Assembly (NCBI GenBank): GCA_902572395.1
Contig: CACGFX010000007.1
Span: 1-53,782, forward strand
Origin: an uncultured Synechococcaceae cyanobacterium
GTDB lineage: Bacteria; Cyanobacteriota; Cyanobacteriia; PCC-6307; Cyanobiaceae
Length of the DNA stretch: 53,782 nt
Direction: 5' to 3'
The notes under the pieces were generated by a model. The model was not told the origin of the DNA. It did no database searches and saw only the letters and a program-made list of their open reading frames with translations. Position 1 is the first letter of the stretch; each line of letters starts with the position of its first letter. The position numbers and the translations under genes were made by a program. Shown in pieces: positions 43,881 to 53,396 of this stretch.

Positions 43881-45683
43881 TTAATAGTTAGCACCTGTTT
43901 TGCGGTGATGAACTGCCGTTAGACTATCGGATTTTAGTATATTACCGTGTAGTACTTCGGCGTAAATTACCCAATGATCTCCACATTCCATTCTCTCTTT
44001 TACAGAAGCATCTAACCATGCTAGCGATTCAGGAATTATTATCTGTTCATTAGGAGTTAGTTCAATATTGATTCCTTCAAATCTATCTTCTCCAGGTGCA
44101 AAGGGCTTTGTGAATCTTTTCAAAGGTTCTTTAAAATCTTTTTCACTAAGAATATTTAATGCGAATGAATCTCCTACTTGTAGAAGAGACTCTACTGATC
44201 TATCTTTTGCTACTGCAATACTTAACCCAGGCGGAGAAAAACTTGCTTGACTTACCCAAGATGCAAGCATGGCTCCTTTAATATTATTCTCATCTTTGCC
44301 TTTAGAGGCTGTCAGAACACAAAGTGAACCAATAACTCTTCCAAGAGCTTGTAGCTTTGGATCCGTTTTGCTTGTAATCATTCCAGTATCAGATTTTCTG
44401 GGTTTTTTCTTTGCTTTTTTTATAATTTTTCTTCCAAAGTGAGTTCCTATTTCTTCTAATTCTTTAATCTTTGGTTTGTTTGGACTGAATTTAATCCTAA
44501 TAGGGTCAAAACTAAACTTAAAACCACCGTCTCTTAATTTTGTTTCAAGTAAATCTATAGCTTCGCCGCTCCAGCCAAAACTACCAAAAATTCCCACTGG
44601 CTTATCTCTATTTCCCTCTGATAATAATGTTCCTAGCGCACTTACTATTGGAGTTGGGGCATGCCCACCTAGTGTTGGTGATCCTATTAAATACCCATCT
44701 GCGTTTTTGATAGATTTTATAAGTACATCATTTGGTGTAAATTCACAATTTATACTTTCAACTTCGACAGAAGTTCTATTTATCCCTTTAGCCAATGCAT
44801 CACCTATTGAAGCTGTATTTCCATATGCACTTGCATATATAAGAGCGATCTTAGGATTATTTGTTGAGAGATTTTCACCCCATCTTATGTAGTCATTTAA
44901 GAAGCTTTTTAAGCTATATTCGATAGCGGGACCATGTAATGGTGCAATAGTTTTGATATCGTAATCTGCAACTTTTTCGGTTATTGATATTACTTGATTA
45001 GACATTGGTGCCATTAAGCAATCATAAAAATGTTTCCTATCAATTTCTGTACTAACTCGATTTGTTTCAGACCAATCTGAAGAAGCAATGTGAGCAGAAA
45101 AAATTTTTTCACTTAGAAGGATTTCTTGATTACGTTCATAAATTATCAGACCTCCAGGCCAACGTGCTGTTGGAATAGGAATTAACTCTAGTGAAATGTT
45201 ATCTAATTCTAAATTTTGCTCCTTTTTGACTATGTTTATTTTAGGTAATTGAATTTCAATAAAGTCTTTTAAGTTAGGATTTCTTTGATTCCAAAGTTCG
45301 CTAATAAGTTTATAACCTGGATTAGAGCAAGTAATAGTTGTGTTTTCAAATTGGGTAGTTATATTCTTTATAGTTTCAATAATTTGGGGATTAATATGAC
45401 CAGAAATGAAGTTGATTTTACCTAATTTAAATTGATCACAAAATTTAGAAATTACTTTATTAAATGAATCTAAATATTGTTTCTCAGGTGGATGAATAAT
45501 AAAAAGTTCCTCATCACTTTTAATGAAAAAAGTGTTAAAAGAGGTTCCTTTTTCAAGGTTAAATTCAAGTTCAAATCTTTCTTTATTTTGGTCTAAGAAT
45601 CTTACACAAGAAAAATTTTCGCTAATTTTAAATTCTGATAAGTTTTGATTTTCTGCAAGTAAGCCTATATTAATATCTGACAT
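43881..45683 (-). CDS. flv1: Flavodiiron protein Flv1 (diiron ligands replaced)
   Basis: The 600-aa protein has a beta-lactamase-like N-terminal domain, a flavodoxin domain with 'LIYASAYGNTASIGDALAKG', and a C-terminal flavin-reductase domain ('VSQASFSPPGLSIAVAKDRS'). Together with Flv3 it reduces O2 to water using photosystem I electrons. Most diiron ligands are substituted: H96-I-N98-P-Q100 replaces the H-x-E-x-D motif, 'TARWPGG' replaces 'NLHWPDT', and 'EKIFSAH' replaces 'CDAFGLH'. This is the pattern of Flv1/Flv2-type subunits that pair with a canonical partner, so I name it Flv1. It lies 642 bases after flv3 on the same strand. Confidence 0.93.
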   Translation of the reverse strand: MSDINIGLLAENQNLSEFKISENFSCVRFLDQNKERFELEFNLEKGTSFNTFFIKSDEELFIIHPPEKQYLDSFNKVISKFCDQFKLGKINFISGHINPQIIETIKNITTQFENTTITCSNPGYKLISELWNQRNPNLKDFIEIQLPKINIVKKEQNLELDNISLELIPIPTARWPGGLIIYERNQEILLSEKIFSAHIASSDWSETNRVSTEIDRKHFYDCLMAPMSNQVISITEKVADYDIKTIAPLHGPAIEYSLKSFLNDYIRWGENLSTNNPKIALIYASAYGNTASIGDALAKGINRTSVEVESINCEFTPNDVLIKSIKNADGYLIGSPTLGGHAPTPIVSALGTLLSEGNRDKPVGIFGSFGWSGEAIDLLETKLRDGGFKFSFDPIRIKFSPNKPKIKELEEIGTHFGRKIIKKAKKKPRKSDTGMITSKTDPKLQALGRVIGSLCVLTASKGKDENNIKGAMLASWVSQASFSPPGLSIAVAKDRSVESLLQVGDSFALNILSEKDFKEPLKRFTKPFAPGEDRFEGINIELTPNEQIIIPESLAWLDASVKERMECGDHWVIYAEVLHGNILKSDSLTAVHHRKTGANY

Positions 45684-45889
45684 TTTAAAGACTTATTTTC
45701 TAGTTTTAATTTGCGACTTATTAGTCGTGGAGAAATGTCATATTGACTTTCAACGGATCTTCAACTATCGACCAGAACATTTAGTTCTTGTGAAACCGTT
45801 ATTTATCAATCGATTATACCTATAACAGCACCATTAATGAGTTGTTAAATGTAGGGTTTCCAACTGGAACGTGATTTCTTCTTGGTTAT

Positions 45890-45988
45890 CTAAGCAAATT
45901 GATGATATTTATACATTTTCCTATTCCTATAATCGTCATGCAATCTTTCTTTTGCTAATTTTCTATTCTTCATTGCGTCTCTAATCAA
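45890..45988 (-). CDS. Possible 32-aa micro-protein in the flv3-flv1 spacer
   Basis: Reading from TTG 45988 gives 32 residues, with an internal ATG at 45973 giving 27: 'MKNRKLAKERLHDDYRNRKM' and then a Tyr/His-containing end. The peptide is strongly basic and helical-looking. It is very short and may be chance. It lies in the leader direction of flv1 (same strand), so it could be an upstream frame for flv1. Confidence 0.25.
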   Translation of the reverse strand: MIRDAMKNRKLAKERLHDDYRNRKMYKYHQFA

Positions 45989-45997
45989 ATCTATTTC

Positions 45998-46087
45998 ATG
46001 GAAGTTTTAATTGAGAATAGTGAAAGGAGTAATGAGTTTCATACGACCCCCTGTATCTACACCTATATTGTCCTCCTTTTTACTTGA
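45998..46087 (+). CDS. Possible 29-aa micro-protein in the flv3-flv1 spacer
   Basis: ATG 45998 opens a 29-codon frame with a charged start ('MEVLIENSERSNEFHTT') and a hydrophobic end ('CIYTYIVLLFT'), the shape of a tiny membrane peptide. It is read opposite to flv1 and flv3. Nothing else supports it, and most frames of this length are chance. Confidence 0.2.
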   Translation: MEVLIENSERSNEFHTTPCIYTYIVLLFT

Positions 46088-46098
46088 AATTCATAGGG

Positions 46099-46169
46099 TA
46101 TTTCTACTCGAGTAATAGTGCTTTGTGGTTGTCACGACTATCATTTTCTATTCAAAAGGAGTAGAAATA
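46099..46169. repeat. 11-bp perfect inverted repeat in the flv3-flv1 spacer
   Basis: TATTTCTACTC (46099-46109) is the exact reverse complement of GAGTAGAAATA (46159-46169). AGTGCTTT (46117-46124), inside this loop, can pair with AAAGCACT (46182-46189) outside it, so two alternative or pseudoknotted folds exist. The octamer CTTTGTGG is also present twice (46121-46128 and 46197-46204). Confidence 0.8.
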
Positions 46170-46225
46170 ATTCAGGATTCAAAAGCACTTTATCGCCTTT
46201 GTGGACAGCGAGGTGCATGCGTCTC

Positions 46226-46251
46226 GAAGAGGGCAAATAAATGCCCTCTTC
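46226..46251. other. Strong 10-bp hairpin, GC-rich, in the flv3-flv1 spacer
   Basis: GAAGAGGGCA (46226-46235) pairs perfectly with TGCCCTCTTC (46242-46251) over a 6-base loop. It is the strongest stem seen in the window. It lies 75 bases after the flv3 stop on the flv3 strand. Neither strand has a T-run after it, so it is not a classical intrinsic terminator; it may stabilise an mRNA end or belong to a structured RNA. Confidence 0.85.
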
Positions 46252-46325
46252 TAAATTAAAAAATATATTTGCTATTTGAGTTTAGTGATATCGATTGGTC
46301 TCAAAATTCTAATTGAAAAGGCTAA

Positions 46326-48101
46326 TCAATAATGATTAGCAACTTTTCTGTGATGAACTGCTGTCTTACATGATAAGTCAGAAACATTACCATTTTCAAC
46401 GATTCCGTAAATTATCCAATGGTCTGGAGTCTCCAGTCTGGAACTAACTTTACAATCTAAAAAGGCTAGTGAATCTGAGAGAACTGGTCCACCTTCAGCG
46501 ATGTTGCTAATTACATCTACATCCGCAAATCTATCGGCTCCAGGGGCAAATCTTTTTAAAAAATGTCTGAACATTTTTTGATAATTATCTTCTCTCAAGA
46601 TATTCACAACAAAACCTTTCCCAACTTGCATATATGATTCAATAGCTCTATCTTTTGCTACGGCAACTGTAATACCTGGTGGAGAAAAGCTTGCTTGACT
46701 AACCCAACTTGCGACCATTGCACTTTGTCTAAATGTCGAACCTTCTCCTTGGCTCGCTGTTACTACATATAATCCACCACTTAATCTCCCTAACGCTTTA
46801 TCTAAATTTGAATCAAGGCTCTTCATAGAGGCAATATTCTTCTTTTTATTGATCAATTGACCCAAGTCAGTTCCAGCTTCTTCGAATTGTTGATAAACAA
46901 TTGGGTCTGGAATATTTTTAACTCTTAAAGGAGAGAAAGCTTCTTTTTGACCAAGTTCTCTTAATTTATTTGCTAAGGAATCTATAGGTTCATCATTTCC
47001 ACCAAATGCATCATAAACTGCAGTAAATTGTTTTTGTTTAAGTGCTGCAAATAAAGTACCGAGAGATTCTTTTAATTCATTGTCTGAGTCTACTGGCCAT
47101 GTGGGAATGACTACCGCTTTTGATTCGGAAATTAAACTTGTTAATTCTTGTGGGTCAGAAGACCTTAAATCAATTAATTGAACCTGAGCATCCGCTTTAC
47201 TTATTCCATGAGATATAGCTTGACTTAGTCGATCACAATAACCATAGTCGCTTATGTAGCAGACTGACACAAAATCATTGCCTTTGCTTTTATTACTACT
47301 CCATTCTAGATATTTTCCTTTCCAAAAATTGACCTGATTATGGAGCAAAGGCCCATGACCAACAGCTATTGTTTTTAATTCAGGTAGCTTATCTATTCTT
47401 TTAATTGCCTGCATAACGCTTCTAGCGTTTGGACCCATAAGGCAATCGTAATAAAAACGGAAATCATCGTATATTTCTTTTTGATCAGTGTCAAAAAATT
47501 CGTCAGAACAATAATGGAGTCCAAATGCATCGCATGTGTAGAGAACATTTGTGCTGTGATCATATGAAAATATGGTATCTGGCCAATGTAAATTTGGTGC
47601 ACTTATAAATTCAATATTATGTTCTAACCCACTATTAGGATTAGTTCCGAGATTTAAAAACTCTCCACTCTTAACCTCTAGGCGTTTAAAGGGAATATGT
47701 ATTTGGTCTTCAATAAATTTAAGTGCTAATTTTGATCCAACTACTGTGATATTTTGGTTTAATTGTAAAAGATTACCTATTAAACCAGAATGATCAGGTT
47801 CTGTGTGGCTAGTAATTAGATAATCAATTTCTTGCGGATTTACATTTTTCAGTAATTCTTCAAACCATAATTCTTCGAACTTTGCGTGACTAGTATCAAT
47901 AATTGCTAGTTTCTCGCCTCTAATAATAAAACTATTGTAAGTAGTTCCATTTCTTAAACCAAATTCAATATCAAATCTACTGCGATCCCAATCCAAAGAT
48001 CTTATGGCACACGAATCATCAGCAAAGTTTTGAGATTGAACCGTCAACTTGTTATTAGTTTGTACCAATTTAGAATTACTTGTCTGGGCAGAGGTTATCA
48101 T
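46326..48101 (-). CDS. flv3: Flavodiiron protein Flv3 (canonical diiron site)
   Basis: The 591-aa protein has the same three-domain layout as Flv1: a beta-lactamase-like diiron domain, a flavodoxin domain and a C-terminal flavin-reductase domain ('VSQASFSPPGITVAVAKDRA'). The diiron ligands are intact: H99-x-E101-x-D103-H104 in 'TSHTEPDHSG', 'NLHWPDT', 'YTCDAFGLH' and 'VGHGPLL'. That marks it as the catalytic Flv3-type partner. It dissipates photosystem I electrons to O2 under changing light. It is the first gene of the flv3-flv1 unit and diverges from alaS across 119 AT-rich bases. Confidence 0.94.
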   Translation of the reverse strand: MITSAQTSNSKLVQTNNKLTVQSQNFADDSCAIRSLDWDRSRFDIEFGLRNGTTYNSFIIRGEKLAIIDTSHAKFEELWFEELLKNVNPQEIDYLITSHTEPDHSGLIGNLLQLNQNITVVGSKLALKFIEDQIHIPFKRLEVKSGEFLNLGTNPNSGLEHNIEFISAPNLHWPDTIFSYDHSTNVLYTCDAFGLHYCSDEFFDTDQKEIYDDFRFYYDCLMGPNARSVMQAIKRIDKLPELKTIAVGHGPLLHNQVNFWKGKYLEWSSNKSKGNDFVSVCYISDYGYCDRLSQAISHGISKADAQVQLIDLRSSDPQELTSLISESKAVVIPTWPVDSDNELKESLGTLFAALKQKQFTAVYDAFGGNDEPIDSLANKLRELGQKEAFSPLRVKNIPDPIVYQQFEEAGTDLGQLINKKKNIASMKSLDSNLDKALGRLSGGLYVVTASQGEGSTFRQSAMVASWVSQASFSPPGITVAVAKDRAIESYMQVGKGFVVNILREDNYQKMFRHFLKRFAPGADRFADVDVISNIAEGGPVLSDSLAFLDCKVSSRLETPDHWIIYGIVENGNVSDLSCKTAVHHRKVANHY

Positions 48102-48220
48102 AGAACAATTAGCTTTATAAATTAACTTTAGTTATATAGAATATAAATTCGCGTGATTATTTTTGCGAAATAACCGAAATTACGCTTTTCTTTAAATTTT
48201 AATCTTCTTATTTTAGATAA

Positions 48221-50881
48221 ATGACATCTCAACTAATTAAAAAAATAGTTACTGGAGATGAGATAAGAAATGCTTTTTTAAAATTTTATAGTGAAAAATT
48301 ACATAAAATCATTCCAAGTGCATCTTTGATTCCAGATGACCCTACGGTTATGCTCACAATTGCTGGAATGCTACCTTTTAAACCAGTTTTTTTAGGTTTA
48401 AAAGAAAGACCATCAAAAAGGGCTACATCTAGCCAAAAGTGCATCAGAACAAATGATATAGAAAACGTTGGAGTTACAGCTAGACACCACACTTTTTTTG
48501 AGATGCTTGGTAATTTCTCTTTTGGAGATTATTTTAAACGAGAGGCTATTCAATGGGCTTGGGAATTAGTTACTAATATTTATCAACTTTCTGTTGAAAA
48601 TATAATTGTGAGTGTTTTTCACGAAGACGAAGAGTCTGCAAAAATTTGGAGAGATGAAATTGGTATTCATCCAGATAGGATAGTCAAACTAGGTGAGGAA
48701 GATAATTTTTGGTCATCTGGCAAAACAGGTCCATGTGGACCTTGTTCAGAACTTTATTATGATTTTCATCCTGAAAAGGGTCTTCAGAATATTGATTTAG
48801 AAGATGGAGAGCGTTTTATTGAATTTTATAATCTTGTTTTTATGCAATATAATCGTGACACTAATGGAAAATTGACAGATTTAAAATTTAAAAATATCGA
48901 TACAGGAATGGGTCTTGAAAGGATGGCTCAAATACTACAAAAAAAGCAAAATAATTATGAGACAGATTTAATTTTTCCTATTATTCAAAAAATTTGTGAG
49001 ATTGCAAATATTGATTATTTTTCTTCAGATGATAAAAACAAAATTTCTTTAAAAATCATTGGTGATCATACAAGAGCTGTTATTCATTTAATTTCTGATG
49101 GAGTATCAGCAAGTAATCTCGGTAGGGGATATATATTAAGAAGGCTTATTAGAAGAATGGTCAGACATGGCAGATTATTAGGTATAACAGATGAATTTTT
49201 GCCTCATATTGCTACTGTCGGAATTAACTTAATGCAAAATAATTATCCTGATTTAAAAAATAATAATGATTTAATTTTGAATGAGATAAAAATTGAAGAA
49301 ATAAGATTTAGGGAAACTCTTGAAAGAGGAGAGAAATTGCTAGATGAGTTAATTTTTTCAGGGCAGAAATTAATTTCTGGTTTTAAAGCTTTTGAACTTT
49401 ATGATACTTATGGATTTCCTCTAGAACTTACTGTAGAAATTGCTGAAGAACATAGGATCAGTGTAGATGTAAAGGGTTTTGAAGAAGAAATGAATAAACA
49501 AAAAGAGAGAGCTAAAGCGGCTTCAAGTAATATTGATTTGACATTAGAGGGATCATTAGAGCGAGAAATAGATCTTTTTAACAAAACTGTTTTTAATGGT
49601 TATAAGTCACTCCTTTCGGAAGCTGAAATAAAGGGTATATTCTTGGATTCAACATTGGTTAAGGAAGCAAGTGAAGGTCAGAAAGTTTTAATTGTTCTTG
49701 ATCAGACAACTTTTTATGGAGAATCTGGCGGGCAAGTTGGTGATATTGGAACGATATTTTCAAACGATGTTGAGGTCTTGGTTGATAATGTCATGCGAAA
49801 GAAAAATGTTTTTTTACATTATGGAACGATCAAAAAAGGAAAATTAACTATTGGACAAAAAGTTAAGACTAACGTTAGCTCCTCTAATAGAGCTAAGGCT
49901 GCTGCAAATCATACAGCAACTCATTTATTACAATCTGCACTTAAATCAGTTATTAATGAAAGTGTTGGACAAAAAGGTTCATTAGTAGCCTTTAATAAAT
50001 TACGATTTGACTTTAATTCATCTAATCCTATTTCTAAAGATCAAATTTCTAAGATTGAGACTTTAGTTAACTCTTGGATTATGGAAAATCATGCCCTAGA
50101 AATAAAAAATATGTCTAAGAGTGAGGCTCTTGAAAAGGGCGCAGTCGCCATGTTTGGAGAAAAATATGCTGATGAAGTGCGCGTTGTTAATGTACCAGGA
50201 GTTTCAATGGAACTTTGTGGTGGCACACATGTTCAAACTACATCCGAATTAGGTTCTTTCAAAATAATTAGTGAGGAAGGAATCTCAGCTGGTGTCAGAA
50301 GAATCGAAGCATTATCAGGACAATCAGCATTAGACTATTTCAGCGATAGAAATTCATTAGTAAACCAATTAAGTGATTTGTTAAAAGCAAATCCTAATCA
50401 ACTTTTTGAAAGGGTTAATAATTTGCAAGCAGAGCTTATTAATAAGAATAAAGAGATACAAAAAATGAAAGATGAAATTGCATATTTTAAATACTCCTCT
50501 ATAAAATCATCCTCACAAATAGTCAATTCTTTTTCAATTTTAGTAAATCAAATTGATGGCTTAGATGGGAATTCTTTGCAATCTGCAGCACTTAATTTAA
50601 CTTCTCATTTGGGAAATAAAGCAATAGTAATTCTTGGGGGAATACCAAATCCAGAAAATAGAAAGTTGTTATTTGCAGTTTCTTTAGGTGATGATGCAGT
50701 AAAAAAAGGATTGCATGCAGGTAAATTAATTAATGAGATTGCAAGAATTTGTTCAGGAGGTGGAGGAGGAAAGCCTAACTTTGCTCAAGCAGGTGCTAAA
50801 GATATTGATAAGTTAAGTGATGCTCTAGATTATGCTAAAAATTATTTGCAAAAAACATTAGATAGTCATTCTGATAAATAA
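48221..50881 (+). CDS. alaS: Alanyl-tRNA synthetase
   Basis: The 886-aa enzyme charges tRNA-Ala. The class II catalytic core has '[15 protein letters not shown]' and '[20 protein letters not shown]'. The editing domain has zinc residues in '[13 protein letters not shown]' and '[19 protein letters not shown]'. The C-terminal DHHA1 domain ends with '[18 protein letters not shown]'. Domain order and length are full. The last 16 bases overlap the convergent speA gene. The start is an ATG with no obvious Shine-Dalgarno sequence. Confidence 0.98.
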   Translation: MTSQLIKKIVTGDEIRNAFLKFYSEKLHKIIPSASLIPDDPTVMLTIAGMLPFKPVFLGLKERPSKRATSSQKCIRTNDIENVGVTARHHTFFEMLGNFSFGDYFKREAIQWAWELVTNIYQLSVENIIVSVFHEDEESAKIWRDEIGIHPDRIVKLGEEDNFWSSGKTGPCGPCSELYYDFHPEKGLQNIDLEDGERFIEFYNLVFMQYNRDTNGKLTDLKFKNIDTGMGLERMAQILQKKQNNYETDLIFPIIQKICEIANIDYFSSDDKNKISLKIIGDHTRAVIHLISDGVSASNLGRGYILRRLIRRMVRHGRLLGITDEFLPHIATVGINLMQNNYPDLKNNNDLILNEIKIEEIRFRETLERGEKLLDELIFSGQKLISGFKAFELYDTYGFPLELTVEIAEEHRISVDVKGFEEEMNKQKERAKAASSNIDLTLEGSLEREIDLFNKTVFNGYKSLLSEAEIKGIFLDSTLVKEASEGQKVLIVLDQTTFYGESGGQVGDIGTIFSNDVEVLVDNVMRKKNVFLHYGTIKKGKLTIGQKVKTNVSSSNRAKAAANHTATHLLQSALKSVINESVGQKGSLVAFNKLRFDFNSSNPISKDQISKIETLVNSWIMENHALEIKNMSKSEALEKGAVAMFGEKYADEVRVVNVPGVSMELCGGTHVQTTSELGSFKIISEEGISAGVRRIEALSGQSALDYFSDRNSLVNQLSDLLKANPNQLFERVNNLQAELINKNKEIQKMKDEIAYFKYSSIKSSSQIVNSFSILVNQIDGLDGNSLQSAALNLTSHLGNKAIVILGGIPNPENRKLLFAVSLGDDAVKKGLHAGKLINEIARICSGGGGGKPNFAQAGAKDIDKLSDALDYAKNYLQKTLDSHSDK

Positions 50882-52812
50882 CTACTTTTTCTAAGACTAA
50901 TTTCGATTTGATCCATTAATTTCCTTGCTTCTTTAATAGTTAATTTTTTTTGATCAATTGCTGATTCAGTATTAATTCTTATAGATTCAACCAAAGAAGC
51001 TGAACTGTAATCTAATAATTGTAAAATTTCAGATTTACTGTCCTCTTTAATAATATTTTTGACCTTATATGAATTATCTTGATTTATGTCTATATGAACA
51101 ACGTTTGTACTCCCAAATAAATTGTGCAAGTTTCCTAATGCTTCTTGATAGGCTCCAGTCATAAAAATTCCAATTAAATAATCTTTATCTTCCTCTGGCT
51201 TATGTAAATTTAGTAATGATTTAATTTTTCCATCATCAATAAAATTATTTAGTTTCCCATCTGAATCACAAGTTAAATCTGCAAAGTTCCCTTTGCAGAA
51301 CGGCTCCTCTAAGTGCCTATGTATTGGCACTATTGGAAAAATCTGATTTATTGCCCAGCTATCGGGAATAGATTTAAAGATAGATAAATTTGCATAATAA
51401 GTTGATGCAAGAGTTTCTGTAATTTCAGATAAATCAGGGTGATTGATTTCATCATTATGCAGATTATCAGAAATTTCTTTTGCGCAAGCCCATGTAATTT
51501 CTTCGGCATAAGCTCTTTCTGCCAAACTTAAAAATCCTAATCTAAAAGCGACTAAGCAGTCTTCTTTAAACTTTTTTGCGTCATTCCATAGTTCAATTAT
51601 TTGAGATAAATTTATTTTTTTATTTTTAAGTTTTTTTAATTCATAGAAAGTTTCAAGTAAATTTGAAATTATTAATTGTTGATTTTTTTTATCAAAAATT
51701 TGTAGTTTGGAACTGACATGGCTTGTTCCTAAGACATTAAAAATTAAAACTGAACAATGACTAATTATTGCTCTTCCACTTTCTGAGATTATGGTTGGAT
51801 GCTTGATATTATTTAATTCACATGAATCTTTAATAGTTGCAATTACATCGTTGGCATAATTTTGAAGAGAATAATTAGTAGAGGTGTTGGAGGAGGTTTT
51901 AGTTCCATCAAAATCTATCCCTAATCCTCCCCCAACGTCGATATATTGCATGGGGGCTCCTAGTTTGCATAGTTCAACATATATTTGACTCGCTTCTTGT
52001 AATGCGTCTTTGATCACAGAAATATCACTTATTTGACTTCCTATATGAAAATGGAGCAATTTCATTTCGTTTATAAGATTTGCTTCTTTTAGTTCTTTTA
52101 TTGTCGACATAATTTCTGGGATTGATAATCCAAATTTAGAATTATCTCCAATAGATTTACCCCACCTACCACTACTTTTACTTGATAACTTTGCTCTAAT
52201 TCCTATCAATGGAGTCGCTTTAAGTTCTTGAACTGCTTGAATAATTCTTTTTACCTCATCGCGTTGTTCAATAACTATTATTGGATTTTTGCCAAGTTTT
52301 CTGGCCAAAGTAGCAATCTCAATATATTTCTTATCTTTATATCCGTTGCATATTAATAATGAATTTTGGTTTTCAAGAAGTGCAAGGCCAATTAATAGTT
52401 CTGATTTACTTCCTACTTCTAAACCAAAATTCCATTGGCTACCAAACTCTATTATCTTTTCTAGGACATTTTTCTGTTGATTACATTTGACAGGAAAAAC
52501 GCCTTGATAAATGTTCTTATATTTATAGGTTTTTATTGCTTTTAAAAAAGAGTCATGTAATGTATTTATGCGATCTTTCAAGATATCATTAAATCTTATG
52601 ATTAATGGGGGATTTACTTCTCTACTTTTAAGTTCTATGACAAGCTTAAAAAGATCAATTTTATTTTCAGATTTTATATCTTTAGTTACTGATATATTTC
52701 CTTTGGAATTTATAGAAAAATATTTATCTCCCCATTTGTCTATGTTGTAAGTCGAAATACTATCTTCAATAGTCCAAAAATTCTTTAATTTTTTCGGCTC
52801 AAAATTGGTCAA
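50866..52812 (-). CDS. speA: Biosynthetic arginine decarboxylase
   Basis: The 648-aa PLP enzyme converts arginine to agmatine, opening polyamine synthesis. It has the alanine-racemase-like barrel: the PLP Lys is in '[20 protein letters not shown]', '[20 protein letters not shown]' and '[15 protein letters not shown]' bind cofactor, and '[15 protein letters not shown]' precedes them. The C-terminal part includes '[18 protein letters not shown]'. This is the SpeA type (about 630-660 aa), not an ornithine decarboxylase. The 3' end overlaps alaS by 16 bases. The 122-base upstream spacer is shared with the divergent ndk. Confidence 0.97.
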   Translation of the reverse strand: MTNFEPKKLKNFWTIEDSISTYNIDKWGDKYFSINSKGNISVTKDIKSENKIDLFKLVIELKSREVNPPLIIRFNDILKDRINTLHDSFLKAIKTYKYKNIYQGVFPVKCNQQKNVLEKIIEFGSQWNFGLEVGSKSELLIGLALLENQNSLLICNGYKDKKYIEIATLARKLGKNPIIVIEQRDEVKRIIQAVQELKATPLIGIRAKLSSKSSGRWGKSIGDNSKFGLSIPEIMSTIKELKEANLINEMKLLHFHIGSQISDISVIKDALQEASQIYVELCKLGAPMQYIDVGGGLGIDFDGTKTSSNTSTNYSLQNYANDVIATIKDSCELNNIKHPTIISESGRAIISHCSVLIFNVLGTSHVSSKLQIFDKKNQQLIISNLLETFYELKKLKNKKINLSQIIELWNDAKKFKEDCLVAFRLGFLSLAERAYAEEITWACAKEISDNLHNDEINHPDLSEITETLASTYYANLSIFKSIPDSWAINQIFPIVPIHRHLEEPFCKGNFADLTCDSDGKLNNFIDDGKIKSLLNLHKPEEDKDYLIGIFMTGAYQEALGNLHNLFGSTNVVHIDINQDNSYKVKNIIKEDSKSEILQLLDYSSASLVESIRINTESAIDQKKLTIKEARKLMDQIEISLRKSSYLSE

Positions 52813-52909
52813 TTTATGTCTTAGTGATTAATAAATGTTTTTGAAAATAACTCAAAACAATATCTTTTATTTTAATGATTACTTGCCAAGTTACCACCCA
52901 AAAGTTGAA

Positions 52910-52915
52910 TATACT
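52910..52915 (+). promoter_or_regulatory. Candidate -10 element of ndk
   Basis: TATACT (52910-52915) fits a -10 box; a TTGCCA (52883-52888) upstream is spaced 21 bases away, longer than usual, so the -35 contact is weak or absent. The start would lie about 14 bases before the ndk ATG. Confidence 0.35.
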
Positions 52916-52934
52916 TAGAGTGATTATTAACTAA

Positions 52935-53393
52935 ATGACCCAAGAGAGAACCTTTATTGCAATTAAACCAGATGGAGTTCAAAGAGGATATGTAGCTGAG
53001 ATTATTGGCAGATTTGAAAAAAAAGGATTTAAATTGATTGGATTAAAGCAATTGATTCCCTCCAAAGATCTTGCTCAAAATCATTATGGAGTACATAGAG
53101 AAAGACCCTTTTTTGGCGATCTAGTAAACTTTATTTCAAGTGGTCCTGTTGTAGCAATGGTGTGGGAAGGCGAAGGAGTTATTTTAAGTGCGAGAAAACT
53201 AATAGGTGCAACAAAACCTCTGGAAGCAGAGCCTGGAACAATTAGAGGAGATTTAGCTATTGATATTGGGAGGAATATTATTCATGGTTCTGATGGAGAA
53301 GATACAGCAAAATTTGAAATTGATCTATGGTTTAACAAAGAGGAATTATGTGAGTGGGAAACTTCTGATGCGAACTGGCGATCTGAAAATTAA
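52935..53393 (+). CDS. ndk: Nucleoside diphosphate kinase
   Basis: The 152-aa enzyme transfers phosphate from ATP to other nucleoside diphosphates through a phospho-histidine. Hallmarks are '[20 protein letters not shown]', '[20 protein letters not shown]' and the active-site His117 in '[18 protein letters not shown]'. Length and ends match bacterial Ndk. It is read alone from a spacer shared with speA. Only three bases separate its stop from the end of the convergent oxidase gene. Confidence 0.99.
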   Translation: MTQERTFIAIKPDGVQRGYVAEIIGRFEKKGFKLIGLKQLIPSKDLAQNHYGVHRERPFFGDLVNFISSGPVVAMVWEGEGVILSARKLIGATKPLEAEPGTIRGDLAIDIGRNIIHGSDGEDTAKFEIDLWFNKEELCEWETSDANWRSEN

Positions 53394-53396
53394 AAT

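Larger units (their letters stand above)
45684..46325. other. 642-base non-coding spacer between flv3 and flv1
   Basis: This is the longest gene-free stretch in the window. It contains several inverted repeats concentrated at 46099-46251 and is visibly richer in G+C there than the surroundings. Two very short frames exist (see separate entries). I see no tRNA, no 6S or SRP RNA signature and no transposon ends. It holds the flv1 promoter and leader on the minus strand and the flv3 3' region. The structure suggests a non-coding RNA or a long structured leader. Confidence 0.7.

Noticed and set aside
44476..44892. Long open frame (138 codons) antisense to flv1
   Set aside because: It lies wholly inside the well-supported flv1 gene and has no recognisable domain; it is a shadow of flv1 codon usage.
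46226..46251. Hairpin as the intrinsic terminator of flv3
   Set aside because: Strong stem, but no T-run follows on either strand, so it does not meet the definition of an intrinsic terminator.
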